DNA from: Prevotellaceae bacterium
GTDB lineage: Bacteria; Bacteroidota; Bacteroidia; Bacteroidales; UBA932
Reading direction: 5' to 3'
DNA: 20,206 bases
Assembly (NCBI GenBank): GCA_031273485.1
Contig: JAISRS010000509.1
Span: 1-20,206, forward strand
Shown here: positions 14,167-20,206 of the stretch, one piece after another
Position numbering within the stretch: the first letter of the stretch is position 1
How the letters are laid out: every line of letters starts with the position of its first letter
Notes under the pieces: model-generated
What the model was told of the DNA's origin: nothing
The model's input: only the letters and a program-made list of their open reading frames with translations
Database searches by the model: none
Position numbers and translations under genes: made by a program

Positions 14167-14187
14167 TGAATTATGAATTATGAATAT
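14167..14187 (+). repeat. Short heptamer tandem repeat TGAATTA (about 2.7 copies)
   Basis: TGAATTA, TGAATTA and TGAATAT are adjacent upstream of dinB. It is a second heptamer-period tract, comparable to the one at 4463. Apart from promoter-like boxes, the rest of the 310-base gap between dinB and the next gene holds nothing I recognise. Confidence 0.6.
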
Positions 14188-14321
14188 TGCAATTTGTATG
14201 TCTTCATATCTCCGAAACCATTACAGTCCATGCAAACACACAAAAAGTTGGCTAAATCCCTAAAAGCTGCGTTATCTGCGTGCTTTAACCGCCAATTTAT
14301 AACTTCATTTTCGGCTTTCGA

Positions 14322-14352
14322 TTTTCTATTCTAAAATATCTTCGTATATTTG
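14322..14352 (+). promoter_or_regulatory. Candidate promoter of the metallo-beta-lactamase/mqnD/rsmA operon
   Basis: TATATTTG at 14345-14352 is an exact TAnnTTTG -7 box. TTTT at 14322-14325, 19 bases upstream, is a one-mismatch -33 element. The predicted leader is about 80 bases, and the start point would fall in or next to a 15-base palindrome. Confidence 0.55.
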
Positions 14353-14353
14353 T

Positions 14354-14368
14354 CCCTAAATTTTAGGG
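14354..14368. promoter_or_regulatory. 15-base palindrome at the predicted transcription start
   Basis: CCCTAAA and TTTAGGG flank one central T, placed directly after the -7 box. It could be an operator or a 5'-end hairpin in the leader. No regulator is suggested by the sequence itself. Confidence 0.35.
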
Positions 14369-14437
14369 TGTTATAATGCTTTTAAAGCCTGATATCCAGA
14401 TTTTTTAAATTTTCAATTTATTAAATGATACATCTTT

Positions 14438-15841
14438 ATGAGAATAAATTTTCACGGAGCGGCAGGAACTGTTACAGGTTCCAAGCATCTGATAGAACTG
14501 AATGACGGTACAAAAATACTGTTGGATTGCGGAATGTTTCAGGGTCACGGAAAAGATACCGAAACACTGAACCGTACATGGGGATTTTATCCCGAAGAAA
14601 TAAATTATCTGATTCTTTCTCACGCACATATCGACCATTCGGGACTAATCCCGAAATTGACGAAAGACGGATTTAAAGGCAAAATATATGCAACTCCCGC
14701 AACAAAAGATTTGACCGAAATTTTACTCTATAACTCGGCATATATTCAGGAAGCCGACGTTTTGTTTCTTAACAAACGCAGAAAAAAAGAAGGACGACCG
14801 CCGCTGGAAGCGCTTTACAAAGAAGAAGACGCTCGAAAAGCAATGCCGTATTTTGTTTCCGTCACAACGGGATTTTCTATCCCGATACGAAACGATATTT
14901 CTCTAACTTTCTACGAAGCGGGACATATACTCGGAAGTTCGACTGTTTTTTTGAAAATAAAAGAGAACGGAAAAATAACGAGTATAGTTTTCAGCGGCGA
15001 TGTGGGACGGTATGGCGACCCGATTTTGAAATCGCCTCAAGCGTTTCCGCAGGCTGATTATGTGATTATTGAATCCACCTACGGAAATAAATTACATGAA
15101 GAAACCGATACTTACGCAAAATTGCTGAAACATCATATCGAGGAAACCTGCATGTCCAAAGGAGGAAAGCTGATTATTCCGGCATTTAGCGTAGGACGTA
15201 CTCAGGAGATACTTTATGCTCTCAACGAATTAGAAATCAATCATGAATTGCCTCCGATAGAATATTTTGTCGATAGCCCCCTGTCGATTGAAGCAACGGA
15301 AGTTGTTAAACGTCATCCCGAATGTTTCAACAAAGCCGTTCACAAACTGATGAAAACAGATTTCGACCCCTTCCATTTCAAAGGATTACATTATATCGAA
15401 GGAATAGAAGAATCGAAAAGACTGAACGATTATAATAAACCCTGCGTCATTATTTCCGCATCGGGCATGGCGGAAGCAGGCAGGGTTAAACACCATATAG
15501 CCAACAGTATCAATCAAAAACGAAATACAATATTATTGGTAGGCTACTGTGAACCCGAATCTTTGGGAGCAAGATTGAAACAAAAACCCGAAACAATAAA
15601 AATTTTTGGAGATACGTATAACGTTAAAGCAGACATCAGAGAGATAAATTCCATGAGCGCTCATGCCGACTACAACGACCTGTCGCAATACCTTGCCTGC
15701 CAGTATCCCGACGAAGTTAAACAGGTATTTGTGGTGCATGGAGAACCCGAAGTTCAGCAGGAATTTAGTAAAAGATTAAGAAAAAAGGGATTCAAAGACG
15801 TTGTTATCCCCGGTTTACACGAATCGTTTGTATTGAAATGA
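14438..15841 (+). CDS. Metallo-beta-lactamase/beta-CASP RNA hydrolase (CPSF-like)
   Basis: This 467-residue protein contains the Zn-binding motif SHAHIDHSG (H62, H64, D66, H67), later metal ligands in FYEAGHILGSS and SGDVGR, and the beta-CASP region with IIPAFSVGRTQEILY, DSPLS, and SASGMAEAGRVKHH. The C-terminal SMSAHADYNDL and VHGEPE complete the fold. The family includes archaeal and bacterial RNA endo/exonucleases related to CPSF-73. The N-terminus FHGAAGTVTGSKHL is typical of the bacterial MBL-fold group rather than RNase J. Its RNA target is unknown. The stop overlaps the mqnD start in an ATGA (4 bases), so the two are translationally coupled. The start at 14438 directly precedes the first beta strand. 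Confidence 0.9.
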   Translation: MRINFHGAAGTVTGSKHLIELNDGTKILLDCGMFQGHGKDTETLNRTWGFYPEEINYLILSHAHIDHSGLIPKLTKDGFKGKIYATPATKDLTEILLYNSAYIQEADVLFLNKRRKKEGRPPLEALYKEEDARKAMPYFVSVTTGFSIPIRNDISLTFYEAGHILGSSTVFLKIKENGKITSIVFSGDVGRYGDPILKSPQAFPQADYVIIESTYGNKLHEETDTYAKLLKHHIEETCMSKGGKLIIPAFSVGRTQEILYALNELEINHELPPIEYFVDSPLSIEATEVVKRHPECFNKAVHKLMKTDFDPFHFKGLHYIEGIEESKRLNDYNKPCVIISASGMAEAGRVKHHIANSINQKRNTILLVGYCEPESLGARLKQKPETIKIFGDTYNVKADIREINSMSAHADYNDLSQYLACQYPDEVKQVFVVHGEPEVQQEFSKRLRKKGFKDVVIPGLHESFVLK

Positions 15842-16644
15842 AATTAACTCTTGGATTTTCCCCGTGTCCGAACGACACATTTATATTTGATGCTCTGGTC
15901 AATAACAAAATAAAGCACGAGTTCCGGTTTGACCTCACAGTTGCCGATGTTGAAGAACTGAATCTGCTGGCAATGGAACATAAACCGGATATCGTCAAAA
16001 TGAGCTATCATGCTTACGCATACGTTGCTTCGCAGTATCTTGTGTGTGAATCGGGAAGCGCTCTGGGGAAGGGCAACGGACCTCTGTTTGTCAGCAAAAT
16101 GAAAATCTATCCCGACGAGGTTCCTTTCCTGAAAATTGCAGTCCCGGGAAAATACACAACAGCGGCATTTTTACTGAAATACGCCTACCCAACCATCAAA
16201 GAACCGGAAGTTTACCTGTTTTCCGATATCGAAGATGCCGTATTGAGCAATGAAACAGACGCCGGAGTGCTGATTCATGAAGGCAGATTTACTTACAAAT
16301 CCAAGGGATTGAAACTGATAAAGGATTTGGGCGAACATTGGGAACTGCTCACTAAACAGCCCGTTCCGCTGGGATGTATCGCTATCAACAGAAATCTGCC
16401 GGAGGAGGTAAGACAGTCGTTTTCAAAAGCATTGAAGGAGAGCATACGGTTTGCCAAAGAAAATCCCGATTCGTCGCGTCGGTTTGTGAAACAATACGCT
16501 AAGGAACAGGACGAGGAAATAATTAATCAACACATCGAACTGTTTGTCAACAATTACACCCTGGAACTTGGAGATGAAGGTCGCAAAGCGGTAGATTTTT
16601 TTATGAACGAAACAAAACGTTTGAAAATCGTAAATTCGGAATGA
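15838..16644 (+). CDS. mqnD: 1,4-dihydroxy-6-naphthoate synthase (MqnD)
   Basis: This 268-residue protein has normal MqnD length. The family start LTLGFSPCPNDTFIFDAL is present, as are KMSYHAYAYV, a GKGNGPLFVS loop, and IHEGR with H147 at the position of the catalytic histidine. MqnD converts cyclic dehypoxanthine futalosine to 1,4-dihydroxy-6-naphthoate in the futalosine route to menaquinone. The protein has a periplasmic-binding-protein-like fold but no signal peptide, as expected for a cytoplasmic enzyme. Other futalosine genes (mqnA, B, C, E) are not in this window. It overlaps the upstream nuclease gene by 4 bases, and rsmA starts 58 bases downstream, so it sits inside an operon. Confidence 0.93.
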   Translation: MKLTLGFSPCPNDTFIFDALVNNKIKHEFRFDLTVADVEELNLLAMEHKPDIVKMSYHAYAYVASQYLVCESGSALGKGNGPLFVSKMKIYPDEVPFLKIAVPGKYTTAAFLLKYAYPTIKEPEVYLFSDIEDAVLSNETDAGVLIHEGRFTYKSKGLKLIKDLGEHWELLTKQPVPLGCIAINRNLPEEVRQSFSKALKESIRFAKENPDSSRRFVKQYAKEQDEEIINQHIELFVNNYTLELGDEGRKAVDFFMNETKRLKIVNSE

Positions 16645-16702
16645 TTTTGTTTCAATAATTTATTAGAACGTCAAAATATTACAATTATAAATTACAATTA
16701 AA

Positions 16703-17470
16703 ATGGTTAGAGCTAAAAAATTTCTTGGACAACATTTTTTAAATGATAAAAATATTGCAGCAAAAATTGTTGACGCGCTTGACGCTTCAACAGGAAAGAT
16801 TTTGGAGATAGGTCCCGGCACAGGTGTCCTGACCCGTTTGTTACTTCAACGTAACAAAAATCTGAAATTGGTGGAAATAGACAGAGAATCGATTGATTTT
16901 TTGATTGCAACGTATCCGCAAATAAAACAGGATTTATATAAGGACGATTTCTTGAAAATGGATATTAACAAGCTGTTCGATGGAGAGAATTTTTCTATCA
17001 TCGGCAATTTTCCCTATAATATTTCGTCCCAGATACTTTTTAAAATCATCGACCATAAAGAACTTGTTCCGGAGGTAGTTGGAATGGTGCAAAAGGAAGT
17101 CGCGGAACGTATGACTTCCCTGCCCGGCAAAAAAACTTACGGCATACTTAGCGTACTCCTGCAAAGATGGTATAATATCGAATATTTGTTTACTGTTGAT
17201 GAACACGTGTTTACTCCGCCGCCACAGGTCAAGTCGGCAGTTGTGAAAATGACCCGAAACGACAGGCTGGAAATGCAATGTGACGAACAACTGTTTATCA
17301 AAATAGTGAAAACTACCTTTAATCAAAGACGTAAAATAATCAGAAATTCCATAAAACCTCTGCTGGACGACAGACCGTTTGAACATGCCTTCTTAAATCT
17401 GCGTCCCGAACAGTTATCCATACCTCAATTTATCGGACTGACAAATGAGGTGGAAAAAATCTTATGCTGA
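16703..17470 (+). CDS. rsmA: 16S rRNA dimethyladenosine transferase (KsgA/RsmA)
   Basis: This 255-residue protein carries the whole family signature: KKFLGQHFLND at the N-terminus, the SAM-binding loop ILEIGPGTGVLTRLL (E36, G38, G40), an acidic ribose contact in LVEID, and the catalytic NFPYNISSQ (N102-Y105), where F replaces the L of the commoner NLPY form. FTPPPQVKSAVV and FNQRRKIIRNS are also typical. It dimethylates two adjacent adenines in helix 45 of 16S rRNA during late 30S assembly. It overlaps the TraB/GumN-family gene by 7 bases and follows mqnD by 58 bases. The ATG at 16703 lies five residues before the conserved FLGQ motif, which fits the family. Confidence 0.96.
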   Translation: MVRAKKFLGQHFLNDKNIAAKIVDALDASTGKILEIGPGTGVLTRLLLQRNKNLKLVEIDRESIDFLIATYPQIKQDLYKDDFLKMDINKLFDGENFSIIGNFPYNISSQILFKIIDHKELVPEVVGMVQKEVAERMTSLPGKKTYGILSVLLQRWYNIEYLFTVDEHVFTPPPQVKSAVVKMTRNDRLEMQCDEQLFIKIVKTTFNQRRKIIRNSIKPLLDDRPFEHAFLNLRPEQLSIPQFIGLTNEVEKILC

Positions 17471-18294
17471 TAAATTGTAAACCACCGATAACAAATTCGT
17501 TACTTTGGAAAATAGAAAAAGAAGGTTCCCTGCCCTCGTTCCTCTTCGGAACCATACATGTATATGATCCGGAGGTCTTTCGGATTCCCGAAATACTGTA
17601 TCAATTAATTGATTCGGTGGATATATATTCTCCCGAAGCCGACAACAGGAACGTATCCGCTTCCGAAATGTTAAGCCGGTTTGTAGTAAGAAATCCCCCG
17701 GACTATTCGCTCAAAAATTATTTTAACGACGAAAATTATGCAAACATATTGAACCTCTCTAAAATAGACGCGGATATTTTGGACAAATGTAAACCGTTCT
17801 TTGTGGCTTCAATGGTGTTGAACGAGGAAAAAATGCCTGTAAATTCAATCGATTCGGAACTGTTGAGGTATGCCGCAAGTATCGGCAAGCCCGTTTACGC
17901 AATGGAAAGCGTGGAGGAACAGATTGATGCCATAGATGCTATTCCGTTTGAAGAACAGGCGGCAATCATTACCGAATCTTTTATGAATTTAGACGCAAAG
18001 AACGATTTTGAAACGATAATGAACGATTATAAAGAACAGAATCTTCGGGCATTGGAGGAAAGTCTGAAGAAGATGAATCCCACGCAATTATTTACGGAAT
18101 TTATCCAGACAAAAAGGAATATTGTGATGAGTAATAAAATAGACTGGGTATTAAGTGAAGGACAGTCGTTGTTTGTAGCAGTCGGCGCGCTGCATCTCCC
18201 CGACACACAAAATGCAAAAGGTGTCGTATCTCTGCTGCGCGAAAAAGGATACAGCATGCAACCTGTTGAATTTTCTTTTGTCACCGAATTTTAA
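17464..18294 (+). CDS. TraB/GumN family protein
   Basis: This 276-residue protein has the two GxxH motifs of the family, GTIH (29-32) and GALH (241-244), a central EExxxxIDAI region after YAMESVEEQ, and a RNIVMSNKI helix before the second motif. TraB/GumN proteins are predicted metalloproteases or hydrolases of the Tiki fold, and their bacterial substrates are not known. Many bacterial members have a signal peptide. This one does not appear to: the N-terminus MLINCKPPITNSLLWKIEK is not hydrophobic. Either it is cytoplasmic or the export signal is absent in this lineage. It starts inside the last codons of rsmA (7-base overlap), so translational coupling is likely. It is the last gene of the four-gene operon. 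Confidence 0.87.
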   Translation: MLINCKPPITNSLLWKIEKEGSLPSFLFGTIHVYDPEVFRIPEILYQLIDSVDIYSPEADNRNVSASEMLSRFVVRNPPDYSLKNYFNDENYANILNLSKIDADILDKCKPFFVASMVLNEEKMPVNSIDSELLRYAASIGKPVYAMESVEEQIDAIDAIPFEEQAAIITESFMNLDAKNDFETIMNDYKEQNLRALEESLKKMNPTQLFTEFIQTKRNIVMSNKIDWVLSEGQSLFVAVGALHLPDTQNAKGVVSLLREKGYSMQPVEFSFVTEF

Positions 18295-18303
18295 GCCACA
18301 AAT

Positions 18304-18406
18304 TTCTTTTTATCCACGTTTTTTTTATCCACGGTTTTTTTTATCCACGAATTACACGAATACCACGAATTTAAAATCCTGCGGATTTTTTACGAATTAC
18401 ACGAAT
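18304..18406. repeat. TATCCACG and ACGAATTACACGAAT repeat cluster
   Basis: TATCCACG occurs at 18311, 18326 and 18342, each after a T run. ACGAATTACACGAAT occurs at 18347-18361 and 18392-18406. Between the latter two sits a hairpin, AAAATCC-TGC-GGATTTT (18373-18389). No gene is supported. This is a non-coding repeat patch just after the TraB/GumN stop. Confidence 0.7.
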
Positions 18407-18426
18407 TTGTTTCTGCGCTTTGCGCC

Positions 18427-18456
18427 CCCTAACAGGGTTTAAAATCCCTGTTAGGG
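18427..18456. terminator. 11-bp hairpin, terminator-like
   Basis: CCCTAACAGGG and CCCTGTTAGGG enclose TTTAAAAT, and a short T run follows. It could end transcription of the operon that closes with the TraB/GumN gene, 130 bases upstream. It shares a TTTAAA-type centre with the palindromes at 11621 and 12235, so it may instead be a dispersed repeat. Confidence 0.5.
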
Positions 18457-18506
18457 TTTGATGTCCGAAATTGATGTAAATTTTGGCAGAATATTCAATT
18501 TTAATA

Positions 18507-18565
18507 GGCTAAATCTTATTTTGAGGTGCTATGGAGGGAGATGACGACTATGTTCCCTTCGTTCG
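18507..18565 (+). repeat. Diverged partial copy of the 254-bp element
   Basis: By hand alignment, 50 of 59 bases match the reverse complement of 12063-12121 without gaps, starting with GGCTAAATCTTATTTTGAGG. The terminal inverted repeat of the element is not present beside it. It is followed by GTTCGGCGTAGCG, the same 13-mer that flanks the element at 12151. Confidence 0.75.
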
Positions 18566-18575
18566 GCGTAGCGAC

Positions 18576-18621
18576 AGCCCGAAGGGCTTAATTTTCCTAA
18601 CCGCAGGTCATCGATCTGCGG
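18576..18621. repeat. Two small hairpins
   Basis: AGCCC-GAA-GGGCT (18576-18588) is followed by TAATTTT, which gives it a weak terminator look. CCGCAG and CTGCGG enclose 9 bases at 18601-18621. From here to the tRNA promoter at 18813 I see only AT-rich sequence without a recognisable feature. Confidence 0.5.
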
Positions 18622-18812
18622 AATATATAGCGATATACTTCTGCCTGAAACGTCAGTTCGACACAGTCAAATACACTCCTTATATCTATTTTTGTTATAT
18701 GTGTTGAAAAAAATGCTTTTATAATTTAAGTTTCGTAATATGCTGTGTAAAAGTATAGATGTTTGTTTAAAGGATGCGCAGTTTTAAGAAAAAATTAAAA
18801 AAATAAATTTTG

Positions 18813-18846
18813 TTTGCATTAAATTCAATCAAATTTTATACTTTTG
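18813..18846 (+). promoter_or_regulatory. Promoter of tRNA-Gln (Bacteroidota type)
   Basis: TTTG at 18813-18816, 22 bases, then TACTTTTG at 18839-18846 matches the -33/-7 pattern with slightly long spacing. It ends 10 bases before the tRNA, so the start would fall just before or at the 5' leader. It is the best placed promoter inside the window. Confidence 0.7.
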
Positions 18847-18856
18847 CAGCCGATTT

Positions 18857-18927
18857 TGTCCTGTGGTGTAACGGTAGCACATCAGATTCTGGTTCTGCGT
18901 GTCTGGGTTCGAATCCTAGCAGGACAA
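18857..18927 (+). tRNA. tRNA-Gln (anticodon CTG)
   Basis: The cloverleaf can be folded by hand. Acceptor TGTCCTG pairs perfectly with CAGGACA. The D arm is GTGT/GCAC, and the T arm is CTGGG/CCTAG around TTCGAAT. The anticodon loop is TTCTGGT, so the anticodon is CTG, reading CAG (Gln). The first pair of the anticodon stem (27-43) is a T/C mismatch; the other four pair. The discriminator base is A and CCA is not encoded. Length is 71 bases. Confidence 0.93.
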
Positions 18928-19023
18928 CAAAACAAACAATAAAAGGAATCTTATTGTTATTTAAAGAGTTGAAATATTTAAATCCATATAACCGATTATG
19001 CGTTATTCTAAAATATCAATATA

Positions 19024-20082
19024 ATGAAATATGTTTTATCCATCTTTTTGCTTCTTATTTTGTCGTGTGAAGGCAATAATAAATTTGTAAATGAAATTAT
19101 AGAAATAGACTGTAAAAATCTAAACACGATAAAGTTATCCGATTATGTCCGCAATGTCAAAGTTGTAAAACTCGAAACATCTTCCGATGTGTTGATCGGG
19201 GAAATAATAAAAGTGCAAATATTTAACCGTAAAATATATGTGCTTGACATGTCGTCCAACGCATTATTTATTTTTACCGAAGACGGAAAATTTTTAAATA
19301 AATTGCACAAAACAGGACGGGGTCCGGGAGAATACATCAATCTGTTTGATTTTATGGTAACAGATAAAGGATTGTATCTATTGGATTTAAGTAGTGCAAT
19401 ATTGCACTACGATTCGGAAAATCTGAATTATCTTGGAAAAATCGCACATTACACCGTCAGCACCGCATTTACTACGGATGACAGTTATTTTTGGATACTT
19501 AAAGAACCCGTGCCGCCCGACCACAGAGTGTTAATGTTTGATACAACAGGCAATCTGGTAAAAGAATTTTTTTCTCGAGATGACAAGGTAAAAGAGGCGC
19601 CGCCACACTTAACTACAAATGTATTTCAGGTATATGACAATGATATATATTTTTCTACACGATACGGAAATACTTTTTACAAATGGCAAAATAATGAATG
19701 GAAAAATTTTCTAACTCTTTCTTTTGGCGACAAAACTCTTCGCGAAGATATGAGTATTGATTTTGATGTTGAGGACTATATAACAAAAGGAAGCTATTTT
19801 GTAACCTCCGATTTGTTAATCTTTCGATTTTTTGCGGATTCTCATATTAATTTTTGCTTTTATAATTTAAAAACACATCAATATCGGTTTGGAAAAGTGG
19901 AAAATGACATAATGCCTCACTATACGCGCTTTATGCCGACATGGCAAAGTGGAAATTATTTGATAGAGCAGATTTATGCGGAACATCTCCTGAATGGTTC
20001 TCCGAATATGAAGAATTTAGATAATCTAAAAGATTTAACCGAAGACGATAATCCTGTGCTGGTCATTTATGAACTTTTTTAA
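19024..20082 (+). CDS. 6-bladed beta-propeller lipoprotein
   Basis: This 352-residue protein begins with a lipoprotein signal, MKYVLSIFLLLILSC, with the lipobox cysteine at residue 15. The mature part starts with a linker and LSDYVRNVKVVKLETSSDVLIGEI, the standard opening of the Bacteroidota 6-bladed beta-propeller family (DUF4934 type). It continues with propeller strands such as KIYVLDMSSNALFIFTEDGKFLNKL, whose next turn GRGPGEY is diagnostic. These proteins are abundant surface or periplasmic lipoproteins with unknown ligands. The gene follows tRNA-Gln by 96 bases without a clear own promoter. Nothing around it indicates a polysaccharide-utilisation locus. Length is typical. Confidence 0.9.
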   Translation: MKYVLSIFLLLILSCEGNNKFVNEIIEIDCKNLNTIKLSDYVRNVKVVKLETSSDVLIGEIIKVQIFNRKIYVLDMSSNALFIFTEDGKFLNKLHKTGRGPGEYINLFDFMVTDKGLYLLDLSSAILHYDSENLNYLGKIAHYTVSTAFTTDDSYFWILKEPVPPDHRVLMFDTTGNLVKEFFSRDDKVKEAPPHLTTNVFQVYDNDIYFSTRYGNTFYKWQNNEWKNFLTLSFGDKTLREDMSIDFDVEDYITKGSYFVTSDLLIFRFFADSHINFCFYNLKTHQYRFGKVENDIMPHYTRFMPTWQSGNYLIEQIYAEHLLNGSPNMKNLDNLKDLTEDDNPVLVIYELF

Positions 20083-20104
20083 TTATGAATTTTTAGTACA
20101 TGAC

Positions 20105-20118
20105 AAAAATTAATTTTT
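20105..20118. terminator. AT-only palindrome after the propeller gene
   Basis: AAAAATTAATTTTT is a perfect 14-base palindrome, followed by a few more A/T. It could support termination but is low in complexity. Confidence 0.25.
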
Positions 20119-20160
20119 TATTGCTAATTATTTTAAAATCAACAAAAAGGCAACAATTTA

Positions 20161-20191
20161 TTTGGGAAAACCTTGAGATTTTGTATCTTTG
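20161..20191 (+). promoter_or_regulatory. Promoter reading out of the right edge (Bacteroidota type)
   Basis: TTTG at 20161-20164, exactly 19 bases, then TATCTTTG at 20184-20191 is an ideal TTTG-N19-TAnnTTTG. The gene it drives begins beyond the window. Confidence 0.7.
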
Positions 20192-20206
20192 TAACTTATT
20201 TACAAA

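Noticed and set aside
18212..18442. Small + strand frame running from the TraB/GumN gene end into the repeats
   Set aside because: Its C-terminal half is translated repeat DNA (NYTNTTNL and the like), and the N-terminal half is an out-of-frame shadow of the upstream gene.

Overview
The window looks like chromosomal DNA of a Bacteroidales-type bacterium (phylum Bacteroidota). The protein families are typical of that phylum: a DUF5077/DUF3472 protein, a WbqC-like protein and a 6-bladed beta-propeller lipoprotein. Several gene starts also carry the Bacteroidota promoter form (TTTG, about 19-22 bases, then TAnnTTTG), and strong Shine-Dalgarno sequences are absent. Base composition is moderately AT-rich, apart from a strikingly GC-rich repeat block near 12.3-12.9 kb. 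I cannot name the genus.

Layout. (1) Bases 1-4484, all on +: the 3' part of a DUF5077/DUF3472 protein, a membrane-anchored PASTA protein, an inositol-monophosphatase-family enzyme, an LpxL-like lipid acyltransferase and an overlapping WbqC-like gene, probably partly cotranscribed and partly concerned with the cell envelope. (2) Bases 4485-11565, +: a regulated glutamate synthase operon, gltB, then an isoprenylcysteine-methyltransferase-like membrane protein, then gltD. (3) Bases 11566-13038: a convergent, gene-free region of about 1.5 kb packed with repeats. These are terminator-like palindromes, a 175-bp inverted-repeat element, a 254-bp MITE-like element with 16-bp perfect ends and a 9-bp target duplication, a 38-bp perfect palindrome, a 41-bp repeat in about three copies, a 21-bp hairpin satellite in 21 copies, and a REP-like inverted pair. 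(4) Bases 13039-14127, -: DNA polymerase IV (dinB). (5) Bases 14438-18294, +: a tight four-gene operon of a beta-CASP metallo-beta-lactamase nuclease, mqnD (futalosine menaquinone pathway), rsmA/ksgA and a TraB/GumN-family protein. (6) Bases 18295-18856: a second gene-free, repeat-bearing gap, which includes a diverged piece of the 254-bp element. (7) tRNA-Gln(CTG), a 6-bladed beta-propeller lipoprotein, and a well-formed promoter pointing out of the right edge.

The glutamate synthase pair makes glutamate from glutamine and 2-oxoglutarate. The mqnD operon links quinone synthesis, rRNA maturation and possibly RNA turnover. The genes are mostly ordinary housekeeping genes. I found no defence system, CRISPR array or new enzymatic system. 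What is unusual is the repeat landscape between gltD and dinB, where several palindromic repeat families are nested, inserted into one another and amplified in tandem.
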